Of a DNA stretch of 64,000 nucleotides, positions 33,502 through 42,343 are shown piece after piece. The stretch comes from UBA11591 sp040220895 (GTDB lineage: Bacteria; Bacteroidota; Bacteroidia; Flavobacteriales_E; Vicingaceae). The stretch lies in the NCBI GenBank assembly GCA_040220895.1, contig JAVJVY010000001.1, forward strand, positions 204,721-268,720, read 5' to 3'. Each line of letters opens with the position of its first letter. Within the stretch, counting starts at the first letter, position 1. A program made the position numbers and the translations under genes. The notes beneath the pieces are model-generated. The model searched no databases. It had not been told where the DNA came from and saw only the letters and a list, made by a program, of their open reading frames with translations.

Positions 33502-34989
33502 TTAGTAACCTAATCCAACCGGGCTTCCAACCCTTGTCATGGCACAGCGAAAACCAATGAAATCGGTTGACAAATCTTCACGAAGGAATCTTCGCGAACC
33601 GGGAGTAATGAAATAGGCTCGGTCCATCCAGCTTCCACCTTTGTAAACCCTGGTGCGATCACTGATAAGCGTTTCGTTTCCTGTATTATACATGATACGC
33701 GAACCGTAAGTGGATTCGGCTTCTGCGCCTTCATTGTAATAGATACTGGACTCTACGTCTCCATCAACGAAATTGATGTTATCGGATTTGCGGTAGTTTC
33801 TACGCTCATTCAGGTTATCGGTCTCGACATCAACATCGCGGTAGATCAATTTACCCAAACTGTCCTTTTCCGCAACTAACCCTTCTTCATCGAGCAACTT
33901 TGTCTGAAACACGTTACCCCTGAACGGCCTGAAGTCCGTAACGTCTTCAAACGTCAGTGGACGGTAAACGTCCATCACCCATTCGGCGACATTACCCGCC
34001 ATGTTATAAAGGCCGTAATCGTTAGGCCAGTAAGCGAAAACAGGAGCCGTAACGTCGGCATTGTCATTGAGTTTTCCGGCAACTCCCATGTTGTCACCAC
34101 GACCTCGTTTGAAGTTTGCCAGGAAGTCCCCAAGGTATTTTTCGTCTGAATTACGCACCGCGTGACCATTCCATGGGTATAGTTTTTTCTCTGTGATCAG
34201 TTCGTCGATGGTGTTTCCGATCAAACCATAAGCGGCAAACTCCCACTCTGCTTCTGTTGGAAGTCGATACTTAGGCAACAGGATGCCGTCTTCCATACGA
34301 ACATTTCTAAATTCCTTATCGGGGTTGAAATCGGGAATTCCATCCACGCGCTTTCCACTCTCGTATTGCCCGGCAAGGTAAGCCTCCGAGTTGAAGTTAT
34401 CTTCGTTAATCTGACTGGGATAATGCTCAAAAAGCCCTTCGCGAATCAGAATGATCTCATTCACCCTGTCGGTTCTCCAGGCACAGAAATCCTTGGCTTG
34501 AAGCCAATTCACACCAACAACCGGATAATCCCGATATGCGGGGTGCCTCAAGTACAATTCAACGTACGGTTCGTTATAAGCGAGTGATCGTCGCCATACC
34601 AATGTGTCTGGTCGCGCCTTTTTAACCACTTCGGGATAATCTACACCGAATACACGCTCTAACCAGTAGAGGTATTCCAGGTAATAAAAATTTGTTACTT
34701 CAGTTTCGTCCATGTAGAACGATGAAACGGTAACCGTCCTTGGGATGTTCTCCCAGTTAAAGGTCACATCCTGTTCTACCCGTCCCATGGTGAAACGCCC
34801 ACCTTGGACAAGAACCAGGCCGGGGCCGGTTTCCTGCTCAAGAAAAGGTGCTTTGTAAAAACCACCGTTCTTTGGGTTGTTATACTCCCATCCTGTGGCA
34901 CCCGAACGCTCTCGTTGACAACTCGTCGAAACGAAGACCAGTCCAGCCAGGAGGCTTACTGCTAAAAATTTTCCCTTTACACTTATCAT
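33502..34989 (-). CDS. gldJ: Gliding-motility/T9SS lipoprotein GldJ
   Basis: This 495-residue outer-membrane lipoprotein has signal and lipobox LAGLVFVSTSCQRERSG. The remainder is a formylglycine-generating-enzyme-like (SUMF1) fold: ETGPGLVLVQGGRFTMGRVE, SFYMDETEVTNFYYLEYLYW, PDTLVWRRSLAYNEPYVE, YPVVGVNWLQAKDFCAWRTD and YRLPTEAEWEFAAYG. The phrases ATGWEYN and DTLVWRRSLAYNE fit GldJ and not the related GldK. GldJ is needed for gliding and stabilises the GldK/T9SS ring. It lies 47 bp downstream of the PorP/SprF gene on the same strand, near porU and porV. The terminator after it adjoins murF. Confidence 0.92.
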   Translation of the reverse strand: MISVKGKFLAVSLLAGLVFVSTSCQRERSGATGWEYNNPKNGGFYKAPFLEQETGPGLVLVQGGRFTMGRVEQDVTFNWENIPRTVTVSSFYMDETEVTNFYYLEYLYWLERVFGVDYPEVVKKARPDTLVWRRSLAYNEPYVELYLRHPAYRDYPVVGVNWLQAKDFCAWRTDRVNEIILIREGLFEHYPSQINEDNFNSEAYLAGQYESGKRVDGIPDFNPDKEFRNVRMEDGILLPKYRLPTEAEWEFAAYGLIGNTIDELITEKKLYPWNGHAVRNSDEKYLGDFLANFKRGRGDNMGVAGKLNDNADVTAPVFAYWPNDYGLYNMAGNVAEWVMDVYRPLTFEDVTDFRPFRGNVFQTKLLDEEGLVAEKDSLGKLIYRDVDVETDNLNERRNYRKSDNINFVDGDVESSIYYNEGAEAESTYGSRIMYNTGNETLISDRTRVYKGGSWMDRAYFITPGSRRFLREDLSTDFIGFRCAMTRVGSPVGLGY

Positions 34990-35036
34990 ACTCGTCTATT
35001 TTAACGGCCGAAATTTACTGATTATTTTTCTTTTAC

Positions 35037-36062
35037 TTAAAAAGTAGGGCAGCTTACGGTTCTGTAAGATACCTTTTTAACCTTGCAATTTAGGTTAAGA
35101 ACAAATGAGATCTCGTGTGAGCCGCCCGGATCCTGACCCAGTGTGCTCACTGTGAGGTCGTAGCTATATCCTATTTTGTAGCGATCCATGTGAACACCGA
35201 ACATGGCGGTGATGGCGTCAAAGTTGGTCAGTGAATGTCGCACCCAAAGGCCGCCGATGATAACACTACGTGTGGCGTAAAATCCGTAATTGAACTGGGT
35301 GAATTTTGCCTGATTCTGAAAAATGAAGTTTGGCGAGATCGAGCCTTTATCCACTCCACCCAAGCCGCGAATAGGGATGACGGCGCCGGCGTGAACGGTG
35401 TATTTTCTGGGAATTCGACTTTCCACATTAAAATCTCCACCTCCTGAAGATGGATCAGAAACAGTAGTCAAAGCCACGTTTGGTTGAGTTATGTGGTGTA
35501 CAGCAAAGCCACCAAAGAATTTTTCACTGAATCCCAAAACACCGACTGAAAAATCAAGGGCACCGGCCGGGTCATTAATGGGTAATTCACTCGTTTGGTA
35601 AATAAAACCTTGCCTGGGGTCGATCATGTCGCCAAAGGTAAGTGAGCTCCAATCGAGGCGTTTGTCAATATAACCTACCTGCGCACCGGCTGTCATGGAG
35701 AAAAAACGGGTAATATTCAATTGATAGGCGTACATAACACTTATCTCTTGCCTGGTAACGGCACCGGCACCTGCTTCGTCGCGCAAGGCTAAAAGCCCTA
35801 AACCGCCCGAAAGGGCACCAACATGTTGATCATATGAGGCGCTGTAGGTAATGAATCCCTGATCCAGGGAAGGCCATTGATTCCTGTAATTTAAGCCCAC
35901 ACGGGGGCAACGCTCGGTTCCGGCAAAGGCAGGGTTCAAGTAAAGTCGGTTCGCATAAAACTGACTAAACTGAGGATCCTGTGCCTTTGCGGCAAACGAA
36001 CCAATAAAAATAATGGCAATCAATAGTTGCCAATTCCAACTCTTCCCTTTGAGTGCTTCCAA
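35037..36062 (-). CDS. T9SS membrane protein PorP/SprF family
   Basis: This 341-residue outer-membrane beta-barrel protein has signal peptide WQLLIAIIFIGSFAAKAQ and the family opening DPQFSQFYANRLYLNPAFAG followed by TERCPRVGLNYRNQWP. PorP/SprF proteins guide particular T9SS cargo, such as SprB adhesins, or the shuttle complex to the surface. It ends with aromatic/beta strands and a Phe terminal residue, as barrels do. It is the first gene of a porP-gldJ operon that diverges from porU with a 154-bp gap. Confidence 0.9.
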   Translation of the reverse strand: MEALKGKSWNWQLLIAIIFIGSFAAKAQDPQFSQFYANRLYLNPAFAGTERCPRVGLNYRNQWPSLDQGFITYSASYDQHVGALSGGLGLLALRDEAGAGAVTRQEISVMYAYQLNITRFFSMTAGAQVGYIDKRLDWSSLTFGDMIDPRQGFIYQTSELPINDPAGALDFSVGVLGFSEKFFGGFAVHHITQPNVALTTVSDPSSGGGDFNVESRIPRKYTVHAGAVIPIRGLGGVDKGSISPNFIFQNQAKFTQFNYGFYATRSVIIGGLWVRHSLTNFDAITAMFGVHMDRYKIGYSYDLTVSTLGQDPGGSHEISFVLNLNCKVKKVSYRTVSCPTF

Positions 36063-36216
36063 TCCTACCTTCTAAAATTGCGTTCGCAAAACTTCAAATG
36101 TAAAAAAAATTACAATGGCCAACTTACAATATTCCTAAATTTGACTCGTTTCAGAACCAATAACAACGTCTTAAGAAATTACAAGTGGCCTGCAATCTTA
36201 ATTAATTTTTAAGTAA

Positions 36217-39200
36217 ATGAGACTCCCAATACTGTTAATCATCATTTCGATATTTCCGCTTATGCTGATTTCCAGAGATATAACGGTTAAACATTCGCTT
36301 TATTGGCAAAAGGTCAATGAAATAATTGTTGAGGGCAAGGCCCAACTCACCTATTACCAATGCAAAGATTGTGGTATAAACAGTGAAAAAGCCGCCCTGC
36401 CGGAATATATTCACAGTTTCACCCTGGCAAACAACGAATACATCAAAGACATTCGCTTCACGATGATCAGGAAGTCTGCAATCACTGCATACGACTACAG
36501 CTTTAAAGAATTGAACTACCTGGAAACCGGTCAACCTGCGGTCAGTGCCAATGAAGGAACGTCCCGAGGGAGTAAAATGGGCATGATCAGTTTTATTCCG
36601 GTGGTTCGGAACGGCTCGGGCGCAGAGCAGATCGATTACTTTGAATTGACCATCGAAACAGCCACCAGGCGGTCATTTGCAAATAAGTCCTTGCCAAGCA
36701 ATACGACCAATTCCGCCCTGAGCTCGGGCACCTGGTATAAATTGGGTGTTGACCATGACGGATTGTATAAATTATCCTATAAATTTTTGAAAGACAAGGG
36801 TGTGGATGTTGACAACATCGACCCACGAACCATTGGTATTTATGGAAACGGAGGTGGCATGCTGCCCAGGAGAAACAGCGACAGCCGGCCGGATGACCTT
36901 CTGGAAAACGCCATCGAGGTGAAGGGTGAAAGCGACGGTAGTTTCGATAAAAGCGATTACATCTTATTCTATGCGCAAGGACCGCACAAATGGGAATACG
37001 ATCAGGGCGGTGGTATTTTCAGGCACCAGGTGCATCAATTCAGTGACACATCCTATTATTTCCTAACCGTTGATGCAGGCAGCAAACGAATTCCGACAGT
37101 AACCAGTAGCGCTACCCCTGCCGTTGTAGTTAGCGAATTTGACGACTTCAAGTACCATGAAGTAGACCAGGAAAATCTTATTAATAGCGGTGATGACTGG
37201 CTGGGTGAAGTATTCGACATACAGACGACCTTTAATTTCGCCTTTAGCTTTCCGAACGTGGTCAAAAGCAATACCGGTCACGTCGCGGCCCAGGTTGTTT
37301 CTGCTTGCAAGGTAAACAGCACTTGGACGATTTCTTTGCCGGGAAAAAGCCTTAGTATTCCAACATTGGCAGCTTCAGGCGGCTACGCCCAGCAATTTGC
37401 CAACAGCGGTTTTGACGAAACTGATTTCACACCCCAATCGGACGTAATAAATGTAACGGTGACCTACAACAAGCCCCCATCCGTTTCCAGTGCAAGGGGC
37501 TGGTTGGATTACCTCGAATTAAATGTCCGCAGGCGCCTGGCCATTACCGGAACCCAATTGCAATTCAGAGATCAGGTTTCGTTGGGAAGCGGTTTTGCTC
37601 GCTTTGAGATCAACGGAGCCAGACAAGGCACGCGGGTCTGGGAAGTGGGAAGCGCATCCAATGCCATTGAACACAAAGGAACACTAAGTGGAAGCAAATT
37701 TTCTTTTATGGCCAACACTGATGAGTTAAGAACATTCGTTGCGGTTAATGACTACGATTCCAGCTTTTATTGGCGCGGACAGACAGGCAATCAAAACCTA
37801 CACGCCGACATGGATTATGACTACATTATTGTAAGCCATCCGCGTTTTCTTCAGGCCGCAGAACGGCTAAGCGTCATTCATCAAAATCTGGGCTTGGACG
37901 TTAAAGTAGTGACCCCTCAAAAGATCTACAACGAATTTTCATCCGGAGCACAAGACATCGTTGCCATCAGGGACTATCTGAGAATGATGTACAACCGCTC
38001 CTTGCAATCTTCGGTCAAGGCACCCAAATACCTCTTATTCATGGGAGACGGTTCGGTAGATAATAAGTACCGGATTTCGGGGAACACGAATTACATTCCG
38101 ACATTTCAGTCAAATGAATCATATAATCCGGTGGGTTCCTATGTATCGGATGATTTTTATTGCATGCTGGATTCCAATGAAGGAACCTGGGTGGCCAACA
38201 ATGAGCTCATGGATATTTCCGTTGGGCGAATGCCCGTTCAAAGCCTCGACCAGGCTAATACATCGGTTAATAAGATTGAGCGATACCTTTCTTCTCCCGC
38301 CCTAAGGGATTGGAGAAACACCGTATGTTTTATAGCCGACGACGAAGATGGTAAGTTGCACATGTCACAGGCCAATGCCCTTGCCGATACCGTCGAGAAG
38401 ATCGACCCGACCTATGACATAGAAAAGATCTTCATTGATGGGTATAAACAATACTCTACTCCTGGCGGAGCCCGATACCCTGACGCCAGGGAAGCCATCA
38501 AACGCCAAGTGGAAAGAGGTGCCTTGATTGTCAATTATACGGGTCATGGCGGAGAAGTAGGTTGGGCGCACGAACGAATATTGACCATGGAAGAAGTTAA
38601 CAATTGGACTAACCGTTACAGCATGCCCTTATTTGTGACTGCCACCTGTGAATTCAGCCGCTGGGATGACCCGGGCAGGACGTCGGCGGGTGAGGTGGTC
38701 TTTTTGAATCCGGACGGCGGGGGAATTGGTTTGCTGACCACCGTACGGTTGGTGTATGCTTCGGCCAACTTTTCACTATCGCAGGTATTTTACAGTAATA
38801 TTTTCAAAAAAATCAATGGGGAATGGCCCAGAATGGGCGATGTGTATTTGCAGGTAAAAAATGAGTACCGAAACACAAATACCCGGAATTTTACATTATT
38901 GGGCGACCCTGCTTTGCACCTTGCTTACCCCTATTACCAGGTCGTAACCACAAGCATCAACGGCCAACCGGTGAGTAATGTGGATACCATTGGAGCTCTG
39001 GGTTTAGTAGAAGTGACTGGTTTCGTAGCCGACCTGAACGGGAATAAACTGAATAATTTCAACGGCATACTTTTTCCCAGTGTTTTTGATAAACGCTATC
39101 AGGTTCAAACCCTGAACAACGACGGTCAGGGCCCGTATAATTTTGACGTTCAAAACAAGCGACTTTTCAAAGGAAAAGCCAGTGTTCAGTCAGGTGATTT

Positions 39201-40017
39201 TAATTTCAAATTCGTAGTTCCAAAGGACATTGCCTACAACTTCGGAACCGGTAAAATCAGTTATTACGGTGAAAACCAGGTGATCGATGCCCACGGATTC
39301 AGTGACGAATTCATAGTTGGCGGCACCGATCCTAACGCTGCGGAAGACAACACGGGACCTGAAATAGAATTGTTTATGAATGATTACAATTTTGTTTACG
39401 GAGGCATTACCGATGAAAACCCCCTGTTCTTAGCCAAAGTCTATGACGAACATGGCATCAACATGGCAGGAACCGGCATTGGGCACAACATTAGCGTAGT
39501 GATTGATGGAAAAACAGACGAAGCCATTGACCTGAACGATTATTATTCTGCAGCCATCAACAGTTTTCAGGAAGGCGAAGTGCAGTACCCCTTTGAAAAT
39601 CTGGCAGCCGGACCACATAAGTTGAATTTTAAAGTTTGGGATGTTTACAACAATTCAAGCGAGGCCGAATTGGAATTTACGGTGCAGGAATACAAGGATA
39701 TTACACTAAACCGGGTTTTGAACTACCCAAATCCTTTTACCACGAACACTTCGTTCTGGTTTGAGCATAACCAGCCAAATACCGTTCTGGACGTGAAGAT
39801 TCAGGTGTTTACCGTTTCGGGAAAAGTTGTGAAAACCATTGACAAGGTTGTTCAGACCGAAGGCTTCAGCCAGAATCAGCAAGATCCAATCTCGTGGGAC
39901 GGTCTGGACGAATATGGCGATAAATTAGGCCGTGGAGTTTACATATACAAACTACAGGTGCGTTCGCGCAGAAATAACACAAAGGCAGAAAAAATTGAAA
40001 AACTGGTCATCCTTTAA
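36217..40017 (+). CDS. porU: T9SS sortase/gingipain-like peptidase PorU
   Basis: PorU is the surface C25-family peptidase that removes the C-terminal domain from T9SS cargo and attaches it to lipopolysaccharide. The 1266-residue protein has a signal peptide (LPILLIIISIFPLMLIS), a long N-terminal beta part, the C25 catalytic domain with H777 in VNYTGHGGEVGWAHE and C811 in FVTATCEFSRWDDPG, and a C-terminal Ig/FlgD-like domain (LNYPNPFTTNTSFWFEHNQ, DKLGRGVYIYKLQVRSR). It is followed 45 bp later by porV, its partner, which retains it at the surface. The ATG at 36217 is preceded by an A/T-rich stretch with no Shine-Dalgarno. Confidence 0.95.
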   Translation: MRLPILLIIISIFPLMLISRDITVKHSLYWQKVNEIIVEGKAQLTYYQCKDCGINSEKAALPEYIHSFTLANNEYIKDIRFTMIRKSAITAYDYSFKELNYLETGQPAVSANEGTSRGSKMGMISFIPVVRNGSGAEQIDYFELTIETATRRSFANKSLPSNTTNSALSSGTWYKLGVDHDGLYKLSYKFLKDKGVDVDNIDPRTIGIYGNGGGMLPRRNSDSRPDDLLENAIEVKGESDGSFDKSDYILFYAQGPHKWEYDQGGGIFRHQVHQFSDTSYYFLTVDAGSKRIPTVTSSATPAVVVSEFDDFKYHEVDQENLINSGDDWLGEVFDIQTTFNFAFSFPNVVKSNTGHVAAQVVSACKVNSTWTISLPGKSLSIPTLAASGGYAQQFANSGFDETDFTPQSDVINVTVTYNKPPSVSSARGWLDYLELNVRRRLAITGTQLQFRDQVSLGSGFARFEINGARQGTRVWEVGSASNAIEHKGTLSGSKFSFMANTDELRTFVAVNDYDSSFYWRGQTGNQNLHADMDYDYIIVSHPRFLQAAERLSVIHQNLGLDVKVVTPQKIYNEFSSGAQDIVAIRDYLRMMYNRSLQSSVKAPKYLLFMGDGSVDNKYRISGNTNYIPTFQSNESYNPVGSYVSDDFYCMLDSNEGTWVANNELMDISVGRMPVQSLDQANTSVNKIERYLSSPALRDWRNTVCFIADDEDGKLHMSQANALADTVEKIDPTYDIEKIFIDGYKQYSTPGGARYPDAREAIKRQVERGALIVNYTGHGGEVGWAHERILTMEEVNNWTNRYSMPLFVTATCEFSRWDDPGRTSAGEVVFLNPDGGGIGLLTTVRLVYASANFSLSQVFYSNIFKKINGEWPRMGDVYLQVKNEYRNTNTRNFTLLGDPALHLAYPYYQVVTTSINGQPVSNVDTIGALGLVEVTGFVADLNGNKLNNFNGILFPSVFDKRYQVQTLNNDGQGPYNFDVQNKRLFKGKASVQSGDFNFKFVVPKDIAYNFGTGKISYYGENQVIDAHGFSDEFIVGGTDPNAAEDNTGPEIELFMNDYNFVYGGITDENPLFLAKVYDEHGINMAGTGIGHNISVVIDGKTDEAIDLNDYYSAAINSFQEGEVQYPFENLAAGPHKLNFKVWDVYNNSSEAELEFTVQEYKDITLNRVLNYPNPFTTNTSFWFEHNQPNTVLDVKIQVFTVSGKVVKTIDKVVQTEGFSQNQQDPISWDGLDEYGDKLGRGVYIYKLQVRSRRNNTKAEKIEKLVIL

Positions 40018-40043
40018 AGGCGTGTCAGAGAAACGAAAATTTA

Positions 40044-40051
40044 TATATTTG
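40044..40051 (+). promoter_or_regulatory. -7 promoter box TATATTTG for porV
   Basis: This is an exact match to TAnnTTTG, 11 bases before the porV ATG at 40063 and after the porU stop. It suggests porV can be transcribed apart from porU with a very short leader. Confidence 0.55.
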
Positions 40052-40062
40052 CATTCCTTACA

Positions 40063-41235
40063 ATGACAAGACAGATACGCAAACTAGGAGTCAGTTTAGC
40101 TCTGGTATTGATCTTTTCACATTCAACTGAAAAGCTGCTTGGACAATCAGACGTTGTTCAATTGAATACCATCACCACTGCCGTCCCCTTCTTACAGATT
40201 GCCCCGGATGCCCGACATAGTGCCATGGGTGATGTGGGCGTTGCAACGAGTCCTGACGCCAATTCGGCTCATTGGAATGCATCCAAACTGGCCTTCATTG
40301 AAGAAAAGAGTGGTTTTGCAATCTCTTACACTCCGTGGCTTCGAAATCTGGTAAGTGACATGTCTATCATGTACCTGACGGGCTTTTACCAGGTTAGTGA
40401 CAAGACAACCCTGGCTGCGTCATTAAAATACTTCTCGCTCGGCACGCTGAAATTCACAGACATCAACGGAAATACGCTGGGTGAGCACAATCCAAATGAA
40501 TTTTCATTGGACATCGCAGGAGGAACAAAACTCTCGGAAAAATTTTCTGCCGGTGGCGCTGCACGCTTTATTTACAGCAACCTGACCAACGGAGTTCAGG
40601 AAAGTAAGCGAGCTGCCGTAAGTGGTGCCGTGGATGTAAGTGGTTATTTCCACGACGACATCACCATTGGGGATAAGGATGGTCACATTGGCGTTGGAAT
40701 GAACATTAGCAATATTGGTGCCAAACTTTCCTATTCTGACCAGACACCCGAAAAAGACTTTTTACCCACCAATTTTAAATTTGGACAGGCCACCACCATC
40801 TATCTCGACGACTACAACTCCCTGACATTTGCCACCGATCTGAATAAGTTACTGGTGCCAACACCGCAATTCGACGATCAGGGAAACCGCATACCTTCCA
40901 ATGAAAGTTCTGCCGGTGGCATCTTCAATTCATGGGGCGATGCACCCAGGGGTTTTAAAGAAGAACTGGAAGAGTACAGCTACTCACTTGGACTCGAGTA
41001 TTGGTACGAAAAACTCCTTGCCATTCGAATGGGGTATTTCTACGAACATCCGAATAAAGGAGATCGCCAATACTTCACTGCAGGATTTGGACTTCGCCTT
41101 AACGTCTTTGGTTTGGATGCCTCCTACCTCATTGCAAATAGAAACAATCCCCTGGCCAATACCTTCAGATTCACCCTTTTCTTCAGCTTTGATTCCTTCA
41201 AAAGCCAGAATAAAGGAGATGCCGGAGACGAATAG
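40063..41235 (+). CDS. porV: T9SS outer-membrane protein PorV (LptO)
   Basis: This 390-residue FadL-like beta-barrel, with signal peptide VSLALVLIFSHSTEKLLGQ, opens with the PorV hallmark AVPFLQIAPDARHSAMGDVG followed by VATSPDANSAHWNASKLAF, and ends in barrel strands (AGFGLRLNVFGLDASYLIA, FRFTLFFSF). PorV shuttles cargo from the translocon to PorU. Its place right after porU is the standard arrangement in Bacteroidota. Confidence 0.94.
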   Translation: MTRQIRKLGVSLALVLIFSHSTEKLLGQSDVVQLNTITTAVPFLQIAPDARHSAMGDVGVATSPDANSAHWNASKLAFIEEKSGFAISYTPWLRNLVSDMSIMYLTGFYQVSDKTTLAASLKYFSLGTLKFTDINGNTLGEHNPNEFSLDIAGGTKLSEKFSAGGAARFIYSNLTNGVQESKRAAVSGAVDVSGYFHDDITIGDKDGHIGVGMNISNIGAKLSYSDQTPEKDFLPTNFKFGQATTIYLDDYNSLTFATDLNKLLVPTPQFDDQGNRIPSNESSAGGIFNSWGDAPRGFKEELEEYSYSLGLEYWYEKLLAIRMGYFYEHPNKGDRQYFTAGFGLRLNVFGLDASYLIANRNNPLANTFRFTLFFSFDSFKSQNKGDAGDE

Positions 41236-41268
41236 TCTTTCTCAGAACATTTTAGCACATTTCATCCC

Positions 41269-41276
41269 TATATTTG
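41269..41276 (+). promoter_or_regulatory. -7 box TATATTTG, upstream of pdhA (distal)
   Basis: This is an exact TAnnTTTG match in the 98-bp porV-pdhA gap, 57 bases before the pdhA ATG. It is the first of two such boxes in the gap. Confidence 0.5.
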
Positions 41277-41301
41277 CCCCGGTGAGCAGACTATTTTATG
41301 C

Positions 41302-41309
41302 TAAATTTG
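41302..41309 (+). promoter_or_regulatory. -7 box TAAATTTG, upstream of pdhA (proximal)
   Basis: This second exact TAnnTTTG match lies 24 bases before the pdhA ATG at 41334. The TTTG of the distal box is 25 bases upstream, a little beyond the usual -33 spacing. This box is the better placed of the two. Confidence 0.57.
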
Positions 41310-41333
41310 TAGCCTTTTAACAGACAATAAACC

Positions 41334-42332
41334 ATGGCCAAAAAGAGCGAATTTTCGAAAGAAACCTACATGCAATGGTATGAATCCATGCTGCTGATGA
41401 GGCGCTTTGAAGAGAAAGCGGGTCAATTGTACATACAGCAGAAGTTTGGTGGATTTTGTCATTTGTATATCGGGCAGGAAGCCTTGGTTGCCGGTGCGGT
41501 CAGTGCCATAAAAAAAGATGACCGCATGATCACAGCCTATCGTAATCACGCGCATCCTCTAGGCAGGGGCATGGATCCCAAAGTTGCCATGGCCGAACTC
41601 TACGGAAAAACAACTGGATGCTCTAAAGGTAAGGGTGGGTCGATGCACTTCTTTTCAAAGGAACTGAGCTATTTCGGTGGTCACGGCATTGTGGGCGGCC
41701 AAATTCCCCTTGGAGCAGGCCTTGCCTTTGCCGATAAGTACAATAAGAAGAAACTGGTTACACTTTGTTACATGGGTGACGGGGCTGTTCGACAGGGTGC
41801 TTTTCACGAAGCCCTGAACATGGCCATGTCCTGGAAACTGCCCGTGATCTACATTATTGAAAACAACCGCTACGCCATGGGCACCTCGGTTGCGCGCACT
41901 TCGAACGTAACAGACCTATACAAACTGGGCAGCGCTTATGACATGCCTTCGTTTCAGGTGGACGGAATGTCATGTGAAAAGGTCCACAGCGCTATTTCTG
42001 AGGCCGCAGAGCGTGGGCGAAAGGGAGATGGTCCTACCTTACTCGAAATGGAAACCTACCGTTATAAAGGCCATTCCATGTCTGACCCCAGAAAGTACCG
42101 AACCAAGGAAGAAGAGCAGGAATACTTGAAACACGACCCCATCGAACGGGTGTTGGCCGTCATCAAAAAAGAAAAATACGCCACCGAAAAAGAAATTCAA
42201 GCCATTATATCCAGGATTAAAAAGCAAGTAGAGGAATCGGTGAAATTCGCAGAGGAATCGCCACTGCCAAAGCCGGAAGATATGTTCAATGATGTGTACG
42301 AGCAGGAAGATTACCCGTTCATAACCGAATAA
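41334..42332 (+). CDS. pdhA: Pyruvate dehydrogenase E1 component alpha subunit
   Basis: This is the thiamine-diphosphate-binding half of pyruvate dehydrogenase E1, which decarboxylates pyruvate and feeds the lipoyl arm of E2. The 332-residue length is usual. Signatures are GKGGSMHFFSKELSYFGGHG, the TPP motif CYMGDGAVRQGAFHEALNMA ending in IIENN, and the phosphorylation-loop-like YRYKGHSMSDPRKYR. E2 (pdhC) follows by 11 bp. The E1 beta gene is not next to it and must lie elsewhere. Confidence 0.95.
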   Translation: MAKKSEFSKETYMQWYESMLLMRRFEEKAGQLYIQQKFGGFCHLYIGQEALVAGAVSAIKKDDRMITAYRNHAHPLGRGMDPKVAMAELYGKTTGCSKGKGGSMHFFSKELSYFGGHGIVGGQIPLGAGLAFADKYNKKKLVTLCYMGDGAVRQGAFHEALNMAMSWKLPVIYIIENNRYAMGTSVARTSNVTDLYKLGSAYDMPSFQVDGMSCEKVHSAISEAAERGRKGDGPTLLEMETYRYKGHSMSDPRKYRTKEEEQEYLKHDPIERVLAVIKKEKYATEKEIQAIISRIKKQVEESVKFAEESPLPKPEDMFNDVYEQEDYPFITE

Positions 42333-42343
42333 GCAGAAACTGA

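Noticed and set aside
33502..34989. Calling the SUMF1-like lipoprotein GldK
   Set aside because: The opening ATGWEYN, ETGPGLVLVQGGRFTMG and DTLVWRRSLAYNE fit GldJ; there is no gldL/gldM/gldN beside it, and murF/porU context is that of gldJ.
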